This document shows, piece after piece, positions 56,206 through 64,000 of a DNA stretch of 64,000 bases. The stretch is from assembly GCF_022879595.1 (NCBI RefSeq), contig NZ_CP084265.1:3032938-3096937 (forward strand). The letters are read 5' to 3'. Made by a program: the position numbers and the translations under genes. The notes under the pieces were generated by a model. That model made no database searches and was not told the DNA's origin. It saw nothing but the letters and a program-made list of their open reading frames with translations. This DNA is from Caballeronia sp. Lep1P3 (GTDB taxonomy: Bacteria; Pseudomonadota; Gammaproteobacteria; Burkholderiales; Burkholderiaceae). How positions within the stretch are numbered: the stretch's first letter is position 1; each line of letters opens with the position of its first letter.

Positions 56206-56550
56206 TTATTGGTCGATGAATCGATCCGCGGTCCACATGCCTTGCGTGTCGTTATTCGCGGCGTTCACGAATTCGACGTCATGCCCGACCACACGCAATA
56301 CGCGAAAATGCGATTCGACCGGCGTCGATATGCATTCAAAGCCTTCGAAGAATTGCTGCATCTTTTGATGCTCGCCGGCTCTCGCGTGTTCATCGGCTGA
56401 ATCGAATTTGTCCTTGGATAAGCAGCCGTAGGAATTCGGCCGAAACTTGAACGTTTGTTGAGGCTGAACCACGCTGTCTTGAGCCTGCGCAGCCGAAGCC
56501 GCCACCATCAAGGCCGTCACGGCGAAAAGAGCATTGGCGCGTTTCTTCAT
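56206..56550 (-). CDS. Secreted conserved hypothetical protein, 114 aa
   Basis: GGAGG is nine bases before the ATG. A signal peptide MKKRANALFAVTALMVAASAAQA/QD directs it to the periplasm. The mature part has two cysteines (SYGCLS and FECIS) that could form one disulfide. No family is recognised. It is a single gene transcribed away from the LysE unit. Confidence 0.7.
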   Translation of the reverse strand: MKKRANALFAVTALMVAASAAQAQDSVVQPQQTFKFRPNSYGCLSKDKFDSADEHARAGEHQKMQQFFEGFECISTPVESHFRVLRVVGHDVEFVNAANNDTQGMWTADRFIDQ

Positions 56551-56947
56551 GAATATAGCCTCCTAGCCAATTACTTCGACATTAGCTATGTATATAAAAT
56601 GGTTTGCCGCAACGATCATCCTAATGAGAGTTTCTCAACTTGCAAGCACATGATGTGTGCGGTCGCAACAGGACAGAATGTCGCACCGATTTAGGAGGAA
56701 AATGACGGGCGTGCTTATCGAACGAATCGCCCGGCGCTTTCGTATTGACGGAAACGGAATACGCTCTCCCGCGCCATTTGCGGAAATACGTTCGCTCAAT
56801 GGGCGTTTGTGCGCTGCATTATTGAAGGAAACGTGCGCGGCGAACTGTCTGCCAATTTGCGGCTCGCGCCGCAACCTGTCCGAACGGCCTATTGCCTCGC
56901 GGCGTCGTTCGTGGATAAATCGACGCATCGATTCCTGGAGACTTCGA
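56551..56947. other. Divergent intergenic region before LysE gene
   Basis: An AT-rich core at 56575-56605 (tatgtatataaaatgg) is the probable site of divergent promoters. The open frame that continues upstream from the LysE start to 56657 has no ribosome site and is not taken as coding. Confidence 0.4.
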
Positions 56948-57574
56948 ATGACGCTTGCTCAATGGCTGCCGTTTGCTATCGCCTCGGCGATCCTCGTCGC
57001 GATTCCCGGTCCGACTGTGCTGCTCGTCGTGTCCTACGCGCTCGGTCACGGCCGCAAGTACGCGCTCGCGACGACCGTCGGCGTGGCGCTTGGCGATCTG
57101 ACAGCGATGACCGCATCGATGCTCGGCCTCGGCGTGCTGCTCGCGGCATCGGCGGAACTGTTCGTGGCCGTGAAATGGGTCGGCGCGGCGTACCTGTTTT
57201 ATCTCGGCATCAAGCTGTGGCGTGCTCCCGTGGTCGACACGGACGCCGTCAAGCCGAGCGGCGACCTGCGCACGAGCCGCATCATGGCGCACGCCTACGC
57301 CGTCACGACGCTCAATCCCAAGAGCATCATTTTCTTCGTCGCGTTCGTGCCGCAATTTGTCGATCCTCACGCGGCGAGCGTCTCCCAAATCGCGATTCTG
57401 GAGGCGACGTTTGTCGGGCTCGCAGCGGCTAACGCGTTCGCGTATGCGCTTCTCGCGTCCGGCGCGCGGCGCGCGATCCGCCGGCCGGCCGTCCAGCGGG
57501 CAGTGAATCGCACCGGCGGCGCACTTCTGATGGGCGCGGGCGTCTTTGCCGCAGCGTGGAAGAAGGCCGCATGA
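56948..57574 (+). CDS. LysE family amino-acid exporter (RhtB-like)
   Basis: The ATG at 56948 has GGAG seven bases upstream. The 208-residue protein has six hydrophobic helices. Its first segment, FAIASAILVAIPGPTVLLVVSYAL, carries the LysE/RhtB signature PGP, and GAAYLFYLGIKLWR follows helix 3. NPKSIIFFVAFVPQFV marks helix 4. It should export amino acids or homoserine lactone-like compounds. The next gene starts in its last codons (ATGA). Confidence 0.9.
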   Translation: MTLAQWLPFAIASAILVAIPGPTVLLVVSYALGHGRKYALATTVGVALGDLTAMTASMLGLGVLLAASAELFVAVKWVGAAYLFYLGIKLWRAPVVDTDAVKPSGDLRTSRIMAHAYAVTTLNPKSIIFFVAFVPQFVDPHAASVSQIAILEATFVGLAAANAFAYALLASGARRAIRRPAVQRAVNRTGGALLMGAGVFAAAWKKAA

Positions 57575-58041
57575 GCGAACCGGACGACTGGAGCGCGAGC
57601 GCGCGGCGCGTTTATTTCGGGCTTCTCGATGACTGGAACCGCCAGGACGCCGCCGCGATGGCTGCGCGCTTCTCAGAGCGCGGCAGCCTCGTCGGATTCG
57701 ATGGCAGCGCAATCGACGGTCGCGCGTGCATCGAAGCCCATCTTCAACCGATCTTCGCCGCGCATCCCACGCCGCTCTTCGTGGCGAAAGTCCGCGAAGT
57801 CAGGCGCCTGGCGTCCGGGCAAACGCTGCTGCTGCGCGCGGTCGCTGGAATGCGACCGCGAGGCGCCAGCGAGTTGGAACAGCGCCTGAACGCGGTTCAG
57901 ACGCTTGTGCTCGTACTTTGCGATGGGGCGTATCGCATCGAGATGTTTCAGAACACGCCGGCCGCGTTTCACGGGCGGCCAGAGGAGACGGAGAAGCTCA
58001 CCGCCGAATTGCGCGACGCGGTTGGACCCGGCGCGCCATAG
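57571..58041 (+). CDS. SgcJ/EcaC-type NTF2-like protein
   Basis: This 156-residue protein starts by ATGA overlap with the LysE gene. ARRVYFGLLDDWNRQDAAAMAARFSERGSLVGFDGS is the usual opening of SgcJ/EcaC (NTF2-like, DUF4440) proteins, followed by a beta-rich domain ending YRIEMFQNTPAAFHGRPE. The fold is a cone-shaped barrel that binds small ligands. Enzymatic role is unknown. It converges with mnmE three bases away. Confidence 0.82.
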   Translation: MSEPDDWSASARRVYFGLLDDWNRQDAAAMAARFSERGSLVGFDGSAIDGRACIEAHLQPIFAAHPTPLFVAKVREVRRLASGQTLLLRAVAGMRPRGASELEQRLNAVQTLVLVLCDGAYRIEMFQNTPAAFHGRPEETEKLTAELRDAVGPGAP

Positions 58042-58044
58042 GGC

Positions 58045-59439
58045 TTATTTTCCGATGCAGAACCGGCTGAAGATCACGCCGAGCAGATCGTCCGACGTGA
58101 ACTCGCCGGTGATTGCGTTGAAGTTATCCTGCGCGAGCCGCAATTCTTCCGCGAAGAGATCGAGAAGCTGCGACTGCTGGTTCGCGTGGTCCGCGGCGAA
58201 CGCCAGATGGTCCCGCGCCTCGCGAAGCGCAATCAGGTGCCGTTCGCGCGCCAGATACACGCTCTCGGCGCCCGCGCGCCAGCCGGCAATGCCGAGCAAT
58301 TCGTCCCGCAGCAGCGAGATGCCGTCGCCGGTCTTGGCCGACAGATTCACTTCGCGGCTGTCGCCATCGTCTTGGCCTGCGCGTACAGCGGCTGGCGCGC
58401 CGGCGAGATCGGTCTTGTTGAACACCCGAACCACTGGCACGCCATGCGGGAACCGCGCGGCAATCCCTTCGTCGTCGGGCGTCATTCCTGTCCGCGCGTC
58501 GAGCAGATGGAGCACCACATCCGCACGCTCGATCTCGCCCCACGTGCGCTCGATCCCGATGCGCTCCACTTCGTCCTCGGTCTCGCGCAGCCCTGCCGTA
58601 TCGATGATATGCAGTGGAATGCCTTCCACCTGAATCGTCTGGGCGACCTTGTCGCGCGTGGTTCCGGCGATCGGCGTGACGATCGCGAGCTCCGCACCCG
58701 CGAGCGCATTGAGCAACGACGATTTGCCGACGTTCGGCTGTCCCGCGAGCACCACCGACATTCCTTCCCGCAAAAGCGCGCCCTGACTCGCGTCCGCGAG
58801 CACCGTTTCAAGCCGCTGACGGATGCGCGTGAGCTTGCCGCGCGCGTCGGCGGCTTCGAGAAAGTCGATCTCTTCTTCGGGGAAGTCGAGCGTCGCTTCA
58901 ACGAGCATCCGCAGATTGATCACGTCCTCGACGAGCGCGTGAATTTCGCGCGAGAACGCGCCTTCGAGCGAGCGGCCCGCCGACCGCGCAGCCGCCTCGG
59001 TGCTGGCCTCGATCAGATCGGCGACGGCCTCCGCCTGGGCGAGATCGAGCTTGTCGTTCAGAAATGCGCGGCGAGTGAATTCGCCCGGTTCCGCGATCCG
59101 AAGCCCGAAGCTCCGGCCGACTTCGATCGCCCGTTGCAGAACGAGCTGCAATACGATCGGCCCGCCGTGACCCTGCAACTCCAGCACATGCTCGCCCGTG
59201 TATGAATGCGGCGCCGGAAAGTACAGCGCGATGCCGCGATCGAGCGCCTCGCCGTGTCCGTCGACGAACGGCACGTAACTGGCGTGGCGCGGCGCGAGCG
59301 GCTCACCGCATAGCGCGCGCATCGCTTGCTCGGCGGCAGCTTCCCCCGCGCGACCGAACGACAGCCGCACGACGCCGATTCCTCCGCGTCCGGGCGCGGT
59401 GGCAATTGCGACGATCGGATCGGTGTCGTTGCTCAACAT
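58045..59439 (-). CDS. mnmE: tRNA uridine-5-carboxymethylaminomethyl modification GTPase MnmE
   Basis: This 464-residue protein starts at [25 protein letters not shown], the standard MnmE opening. The G domain shows [14 protein letters not shown] (G1), DTAGL (G3) and NKTD (G4). The protein ends FCIGK, whose Cys is conserved. With MnmG it modifies U34 of certain tRNAs. It belongs to the conserved cluster near oriC, but two small genes separate it from yidC here. Confidence 0.96.
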   Translation of the reverse strand: MLSNDTDPIVAIATAPGRGGIGVVRLSFGRAGEAAAEQAMRALCGEPLAPRHASYVPFVDGHGEALDRGIALYFPAPHSYTGEHVLELQGHGGPIVLQLVLQRAIEVGRSFGLRIAEPGEFTRRAFLNDKLDLAQAEAVADLIEASTEAAARSAGRSLEGAFSREIHALVEDVINLRMLVEATLDFPEEEIDFLEAADARGKLTRIRQRLETVLADASQGALLREGMSVVLAGQPNVGKSSLLNALAGAELAIVTPIAGTTRDKVAQTIQVEGIPLHIIDTAGLRETEDEVERIGIERTWGEIERADVVLHLLDARTGMTPDDEGIAARFPHGVPVVRVFNKTDLAGAPAAVRAGQDDGDSREVNLSAKTGDGISLLRDELLGIAGWRAGAESVYLARERHLIALREARDHLAFAADHANQQSQLLDLFAEELRLAQDNFNAITGEFTSDDLLGVIFSRFCIGK

Positions 59440-59710
59440 AGTGGAAGCGGCGTAGTGGTGAGGTGCCGGCATTGTATCGCGGGCGTTTCGGGCGGGACCG
59501 CTAGGACGATTCTTGCATTATCTTAAAAAAGATACCGCGCCCGTTTAAATCACCGTAACGCCGACGATCCGACGCGCCCGGAAGCGGTCTGATTGCTGCT
59601 TTTGGGCAATAACAACCGTTTCGACAAAAAGATAAAAGTGGTCCACTGCGCGACATATCTAGCGCGCTTAGTTGACTATCAGGCAACGATTGGCTTGCAC
59701 AATCAACCCC

Positions 59711-60127
59711 ATGCCTACATCACAAGAAAAGGCCGATTTCTCCGAACGGCTCAAATTCTCGATGGCGCGCTCTCCCGAGAAGATGCGCGGCGCCACCGAT
59801 CTCTCGAACAAATTCAATCTTCGATATCAGGGCGAACCGGTTTCGCCGCAGACGGCGCACAAGTGGCTCACCGGCCGTTCCATCCCGACTGCCGACAAAC
59901 TGCAAACGCTCGCCGAATGGCTGAAGGTCGATCTGCACTGGCTGCATTACGGCCCGCCGCCGACCGGCACTTCACAGACCACGCCCAAGCCGCTCGCGCG
60001 CGACGAACGATATCCGGCGACGGAGGAAACGCTGGAACTGGCGTCGAAGATCGAAGCGCTGTCGCCGCATCACCGTTACTTGCTCGAGGAATTGATCGAC
60101 CAGTTCTACGGCGGATTGAAACGATGA
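59711..60127 (+). CDS. Helix-turn-helix regulator, phage-repressor-like
   Basis: The 138-residue protein starts at MPTSQEKADFSERLKFSMARS. An atypical N-terminal HTH is indicated by NKFNLRYQGEPVSPQTAHKWLTGRSIPTADKLQTLAEWLKVDLHWLHYG, similar to Cro/C1-type domains. The C-terminal half is a short helical tail (LASKIEALSPHHRYLLEELIDQF), so there is no peptidase domain. It opposes mnmE and is followed by a second, related-looking gene. Confidence 0.75.
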   Translation: MPTSQEKADFSERLKFSMARSPEKMRGATDLSNKFNLRYQGEPVSPQTAHKWLTGRSIPTADKLQTLAEWLKVDLHWLHYGPPPTGTSQTTPKPLARDERYPATEETLELASKIEALSPHHRYLLEELIDQFYGGLKR

Positions 60128-60245
60128 GCACGCACGCGCGTCATGCGACGAAATTTCCCAGTTTTCAGGGATATGGCTATCTTGCGCGGTTGATCGAAAA
60201 AACCGTTTGAATCCAGCAGACGCGCGCCAGCAAGCGCACGCCAGC

Positions 60246-60277
60246 AAGTTTCAGCTTTAAGTCGAAAGCTGAAACTT
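60246..60277. promoter_or_regulatory. Perfect 13-bp palindrome between two regulator genes
   Basis: AAGTTTCAGCTTT (60246-60258) and AAAGCTGAAACTT (60265-60277) are perfect inverted copies around AAGTCG. CGCCAGCAAG occurs twice just before it. It has no T-run, so an operator is favoured over a terminator. Confidence 0.5.
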
Positions 60278-60454
60278 GGCCACGTCGCACCGGCTGCCCT
60301 CGACACTGCTGCCATCAGTACCCGGTCGATACAAACAGCCGTCGCCGCTCGCTTCCGACAGGCGACGCGCGATGAAGCTCCCCGCCTCATCGACGGCATC
60401 CCGAATTTCAATCACACGCTGTTTTCGCCGGGCAATGCGCAGCACGTCCACATC

Positions 60455-60760
60455 ATGTGGAGCTACAAGTGCCCGCAACATCCGGTTTCCGAAACGACGA
60501 TCAAGAACTGGTTTAACGCGGTGTTCCTCCCGCGCAAGAAGCTCTGGCCCGTGGTCGCGAGGCTGCTGAACCGGTCGGGCGACTGGCTAATGGACGGATT
60601 CGACGATGCGCCTCTTCCGGTCACAGGGGCGGCTCAGGCGCCGCGTTTTTTTGCTCGGACGATCTCGCCTGAGACACTGCACGGAAAGGTACGAAGCATT
60701 CAGGAAGCGATGCGTATTCTCGCCGCGCGAGTCCAGGAACTCGAGGATGCGCTGAGGTAG
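60455..60760 (+). CDS. Regulator-like protein with possibly lost 5' end
   Basis: From ATG 60455 the 101-residue product reads MWSYKCPQHPVSETTIKNWFNAVFLPRKKLWPVVARLLNRSGDWLMDGFDD, like the HTH of the neighbour ending in LHWLHYG. The same frame is open back to 60194 and its codons (ARFRQATRDEAPRLIDGIPNFN) look coding, yet no ATG, GTG or TTG occurs there in frame. Either the start is at 60455 without a ribosome site, or the true start was lost by an indel. The C terminus is a coiled coil (SIQEAMRILAARVQELEDAL). Confidence 0.55.
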   Translation: MWSYKCPQHPVSETTIKNWFNAVFLPRKKLWPVVARLLNRSGDWLMDGFDDAPLPVTGAAQAPRFFARTISPETLHGKVRSIQEAMRILAARVQELEDALR

Positions 60761-60787
60761 CCGGACGGGCCGGCCTCTGCCGCGCCT

Positions 60788-60818
60788 CAAATGAAAACGC
60801 CCGGCAATGCCGGGCGTT
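60788..60818 (-). terminator. Rho-independent terminator of the yidC operon
   Basis: On the minus strand AACGCCCGGC and GCCGGGCGTT (60796-60818) form a 10-bp stem around ATT, followed by TTTTCATTT. Confidence 0.82.
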
Positions 60819-60859
60819 CGCACATCCAAACCGGAGTCAGACCGAAGCCCGAAACCGCG

Positions 60860-62527
60860 TCAAGCCATTTTCTTCCGGCCCTTGCCCATCATCCGCGTGA
60901 TGTAGTACTGCTGCGCGATCGACAGCACGTTGTTCACCACGTAGTACAGCACCAGACCGGCCGGGAAGAAGAAGAACATCACCGAGAACGCGATCGGCAT
61001 GAACATCATCATCTTCGCTTGCACGGGGTCGGGCGGCGTCGGGTTCAGCCTCGTCTGAAGGAACATGGACACGGCCATCAGCACCGGCAGAATGAAGTAC
61101 GGGTCCTGTTGCGAAAGATCGTGAATCCAGCCGATCCACGGCGCGCCGCGCATTTCCACCGACGACAGCAGCACCCAATACAGCGAAATAAACACCGGAA
61201 TCTGGATTACCACCGGCAGACAGCCGCCGAACGGATTCACCTTTTCCGTCTTATAAAGCTCCATCAACTGCGCGTTCATCTTCTGCGGATCGCTCTTGAA
61301 GCGTTCGCGAATCTGCTGCATGCGCGGCGTGATTTCCTTCATGCGCGCCATCGACTTGTAGCTCGCCGCCGACAGCGGGAAGAACACGGCCTTGATGAGC
61401 AGCGTGAGCAGCACGATCGCCCAGCCCCAGTTGCCGACGAAACCGTGAATCTTTTCGAGCAGCCAGAAAAGCGGCTTGGCGATGATCGTCACCATGCCGT
61501 AGTCCTTCACCAGTTCCAGGCCCGGCGCAATGCCTTCGAGCATGCGCTCTTCTTCCGGACCGGCGAAGAGGCGCGCATCGACCGTCACGCTTTGTCCCGG
61601 CGCGATCGTCTGCACCGCCTGCTGCACGCCCACGCGATACAGCGTCGGATCGATCTTCTGCACGTAGATGTCGCGATGCACGCCTTCCTTCGGAATCCAC
61701 GCCGACGCGAAGTAATGCTGCACCATCGCGATCCAGCCGTTGTTCGCGGACGGCTCGAACGTAGCCTTGTTCTTGTCGATGTCGCTGAAATCGATCTTCT
61801 GGAAGTGCTTCTGCTCGCTGTAGACCGCCGGCCCGATGAACGTATGCGAGAAGCGCGGCGTCTCGACCGGCGTGTTGTCGCGCACGAGTTCCATATAGAG
61901 CTTCGGCGTGACGGGCGTCGTGCCGACGTTCTCGATCTTCGTATCGACGTTGATCACGTAGCTGCCGCGCGTGAACGTGTACGTCTTCACGACCTTCACG
62001 CCACCCTTCACCGGCGATTCGAATGCGAGCGTCAGCGTCTTCGCATCGCCCGACAGCGACGTCTGGCCGGGAACCGGCGTGAACACGTCGTTGTGATTCG
62101 GGAAGTCGCCGCCGAGCAGGCCCGTGCGCGCGAGATACGTGTGGTTCGCCGTGTGATCGAAGAGCGTGATGTACAGATTCGGCTGCTTGCCGTCACCTTC
62201 TTTCAGGAGCGACAGCTTCGACAGCGTGCCGCCGCGCGTGTCGATCTCGCCGGAATACACGTCCGTCGTGAACTTCACGAGTTGCGATGCCGCCGTCGCG
62301 GGCGGCGTCGACGTGCCCGGCGCGGCGCCTGCCGGCGCGTTCGTCAGTTCTGACGGCTGCGTGCCGGGCGTGGCCGACCCCGGTGCCGGATTGCTGGCGG
62401 TCTTCGCCGGCTGCGTCGCGCTCGGGAAGAACATCGACGGGCGCCCGTGGTCGCGCTGCCAGTTGTCGAACAACATGACAACTGACACGAAGAAGATGAC
62501 CCATAGGACGGTGCGTTTGATATCCAT
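60860..62527 (-). CDS. yidC: Membrane protein insertase YidC
   Basis: This 555-residue protein has an N-terminal membrane anchor ([19 protein letters not shown]) and a large periplasmic beta-sandwich domain (about 90-350). The conserved five-helix core follows, with [43 protein letters not shown] and [10 protein letters not shown]. It inserts inner-membrane proteins, alone or with SecYEG. It is the last gene of the rpmH-rnpA-yidD-yidC unit. Confidence 0.97.
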   Translation of the reverse strand: MDIKRTVLWVIFFVSVVMLFDNWQRDHGRPSMFFPSATQPAKTASNPAPGSATPGTQPSELTNAPAGAAPGTSTPPATAASQLVKFTTDVYSGEIDTRGGTLSKLSLLKEGDGKQPNLYITLFDHTANHTYLARTGLLGGDFPNHNDVFTPVPGQTSLSGDAKTLTLAFESPVKGGVKVVKTYTFTRGSYVINVDTKIENVGTTPVTPKLYMELVRDNTPVETPRFSHTFIGPAVYSEQKHFQKIDFSDIDKNKATFEPSANNGWIAMVQHYFASAWIPKEGVHRDIYVQKIDPTLYRVGVQQAVQTIAPGQSVTVDARLFAGPEEERMLEGIAPGLELVKDYGMVTIIAKPLFWLLEKIHGFVGNWGWAIVLLTLLIKAVFFPLSAASYKSMARMKEITPRMQQIRERFKSDPQKMNAQLMELYKTEKVNPFGGCLPVVIQIPVFISLYWVLLSSVEMRGAPWIGWIHDLSQQDPYFILPVLMAVSMFLQTRLNPTPPDPVQAKMMMFMPIAFSVMFFFFPAGLVLYYVVNNVLSIAQQYYITRMMGKGRKKMA

Positions 62528-62535
62528 GCGTTGTC

Positions 62536-62883
62536 TCAGTGTCGATCGATAAGCGCTTCAGCGCCGTTTAGTGGTGGTTGCTTTTCTCGCGCGGATCGCG
62601 CCGCCGCGTCCTGCGATCGGGGACAGTCAGGTCGCGGACCGGGCGTAACGGCGGAACCGGCTCGCGAAGCGGGCGGCGGCACGAGATCGACGCCGCCCGC
62701 CGAGAACGGATGGCAGCGGCAAAGCCTCTTTGCGGCCAGATACGTGCCGTGCGCGGCGCCATGATACTGGATTGCCTCGCGCGCGTAGTCGGAACAGGAA
62801 GGGTAGAAACGGCACCGGTTGCCAAGCAGCGGACTGATGGCAACCTTGTAGAAGCGCAATAACGCGATGAGTGCCGTTTGCAT
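62536..62883 (-). CDS. yidD: Membrane protein insertion efficiency factor YidD
   Basis: The start [21 protein letters not shown] is the standard one; a frame to 62922 adds 13 residues. The motif [17 protein letters not shown] has the three conserved Cys with [11 protein letters not shown] nonconserved Pro/Arg-rich tail of about 45 residues follows. It lies between rnpA and yidC, eight bases from yidC. Confidence 0.93.
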   Translation of the reverse strand: MQTALIALLRFYKVAISPLLGNRCRFYPSCSDYAREAIQYHGAAHGTYLAAKRLCRCHPFSAGGVDLVPPPASRAGSAVTPGPRPDCPRSQDAAARSAREKQPPLNGAEALIDRH

Positions 62884-62941
62884 AAGGTTCGCGCTGCTCG
62901 CCTGGTCCACCGTGGGAGACAAACCGGACGCGGCCTGCGCT

Positions 62942-63418
62942 TCATGACCCCGACGGGCCGGATGAGTCGTCGACGGCGTTCGCGCGAGGCGGCGCCGTCA
63001 CGGGTTCGGCCGCGCGGCGCGCTGCTTCGCGCACGGCACGGTCGAATAGAACGTCCAGTTCGCCACGGCACAACGCGCGAAGCGGCGGTGAACTTGCGCC
63101 CGGCATGGCCTTGCGGTCGATCTTCGCGTGCAGCCGCACGAGGATATCGAAGCCACGCAGCTCCTGGCGGCGCAGACGGAACGCCTCGCGCGCAAGCCGC
63201 TTGATCAGGTTGCGCGTCACCGCGCGCGGCGCCTGCTTCTTGCCGATGACGAGCCCGAGCCGCGCTTCGTTGCCCGTCGGCTTTCCGTACAGGACGAAGT
63301 GCGGCGAGCGTCGCCAGGGCCGCAAACGAAAAACGGATGAGAACTCATCCGTTTTCAGCAGCCTTGCGGCCTTGGGGAACGCGGCCGGCGCCGGCGAATG
63401 AACGATGTCCTGTCTCAA
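62942..63418 (-). CDS. rnpA: Ribonuclease P protein component RnpA
   Basis: This 158-residue basic protein has [17 protein letters not shown] at the start and the RNR motif region [13 protein letters not shown] that binds RNase P RNA. The C-terminal Pro/Arg-rich tail is longer than usual. It pairs with M1 RNA to mature the 5' ends of tRNAs. It lies 32 bases downstream of rpmH. Confidence 0.95.
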   Translation of the reverse strand: MRQDIVHSPAPAAFPKAARLLKTDEFSSVFRLRPWRRSPHFVLYGKPTGNEARLGLVIGKKQAPRAVTRNLIKRLAREAFRLRRQELRGFDILVRLHAKIDRKAMPGASSPPLRALCRGELDVLFDRAVREAARRAAEPVTAPPRANAVDDSSGPSGS

Positions 63419-63450
63419 GACTTCTGTGCGGCGCTCGGCAGGCGGCTGCC

Positions 63451-63585
63451 TTAGATGGCCAGGCGCTTGCGGCCCTTCGCGCGGCGAGCGTTGATGACCT
63501 TGCGGCCACCCGCGGTCTTCATGCGAACGCGGAAGCCATGGGTGCGCTTACGGCGCGTCACGGAAGGTTGGTAAGTACGTTTCAT
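63451..63585 (-). CDS. rpmH: 50S ribosomal protein L34
   Basis: The 44-residue protein reads [18 protein letters not shown], then [20 protein letters not shown] and KRLAI, the complete highly conserved L34. It is the first gene of the leftward rpmH-rnpA-yidD-yidC unit next to the replication origin region. Confidence 0.98.
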
Positions 63586-64000
63586 GGTGCTCTCACTTGA
63601 GTTGATTGACCGCGCGGGCTTGGCTCCAGTGTGGTCACTGCAAGCGCGATGGCCGGAGGTTCAGGAATTCTGTTTTCGCGGAACCCGCTATTTAAACCGT
63701 TTTCCTATTGACCGTCAATAGTTTACCGCCTATCGCCGATTCAGCCGGCGCGCGAAAGCCCCGTTCGCCGTGATGATTTGACCCTGTGGATAACTCGCGC
63801 GCCCTGCGGGTTTGGCGTTAGAATCTCGCCTTACTCCCAAATATCCGCCCGCTGCTTCGGCCCGTCTTTCGCCCGCAAACCCTTGCCGCGTAAGCCTCCG
63901 GAGCATGCCTGCTTGGCTGTGCCGGGACTTGCCGGGCGCGCGTGCGCGCTTGGGCAAGCATGGCCGCAGGTGCGCGCAGCAACCATAACGACCGCATTCG
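63586..64000. other. rpmH-dnaA spacer with DnaA box (candidate oriC region)
   Basis: The spacer has an AT-rich part (ctatttaaaccgttttcctattg), an 8-bp palindrome CTATTGAC-C-GTCAATAG at 63705-63721, and a perfect DnaA box TGTGGATAA at 63785-63793 (TTATCCACA on the other strand). No dnaA codons are yet visible. Only one perfect box is present, so origin identity is by gene order. Confidence 0.5.

Noticed and set aside
60791..62353. A 520-codon His/Arg-rich frame on the plus strand
   Set aside because: It is antisense to yidC and has the biased composition of high-GC shadow frames.

Overview
The window looks like part of chromosome 1 of a Burkholderiaceae bacterium of the Paraburkholderia/Caballeronia type. 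The right end holds the conserved origin-proximal order mnmE - yidC - yidD - rnpA - rpmH, running toward where dnaA is expected just beyond the window. The left flank has typical high-GC Burkholderia genes: srkA, an H-NS-like gene, rlpA, rsmI, yraN, a diaA-like SIS gene and a BON lipoprotein. No database could be searched, so all family calls come from reading motifs, gene order and start sites.

Layout. (1) 1-18180 is host chromosome: the end of an xdhC-like gene, two convergent Fur-box-linked PepSY genes, srkA, transporters, a branched-chain amino-acid binding protein, an H-NS-type protein, a CDF transporter, an Lrp regulator, an exonuclease/MBL pair, rlpA, then rsmI divergent from yraN-diaA-BON-cytochrome c. 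(2) 18226-18301 is tRNA-Ala(CGC), used as an integration site. (3) About 18302-55150 is a 37-kb integrated element. It has an imperfect core repeat at each end (TCCTCCTCtCCACcA at 18287 and TCCTCCTCaCCACgA at 55151) and GGGGGCA-type repeats inside both ends. (4) 55166-64000 is host chromosome again: yaeQ, a LysE exporter, mnmE, two small regulator-like genes, yidC, yidD, rnpA, rpmH and an rpmH-dnaA spacer with a perfect DnaA box.

The element has a mobility half and a cargo half. The mobility half (18.4-30.2 kb) carries a P4-type tyrosine integrase, AlpA-like regulator, DUF3987 protein, MobA/MobL relaxase with a candidate MOBQ-type nic site, recombination directionality factor, YqaJ exonuclease, DUF932 protein, glycine-zipper protein and a decayed membrane-protein gene. 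No type IV secretion genes are present, so it looks mobilizable rather than self-conjugative.

The cargo half (30.9-54.7 kb) is a complete-looking Dpd 7-deazaguanine DNA modification-restriction locus. A rightward operon holds a dpdC candidate, a DGQQR protein, dpdA, a second DGQQR protein, queC and queD. This set would make preQ0, put it into DNA in place of guanine and convert it to the amide. A leftward, almost fully overlapping operon, dpdE-F-G-H-I-J-K-D, holds three SF2-type helicases, a P-loop ATPase, a PLD-type nuclease and accessory proteins, the presumed restriction arm. The two operons converge at about 36.6 kb. Unusual points are the two DGQQR paralogs flanking dpdA, a QueD lacking the catalytic cysteine, the absence of queE and folE, and weak TTG/GTG starts inside the restriction operon.
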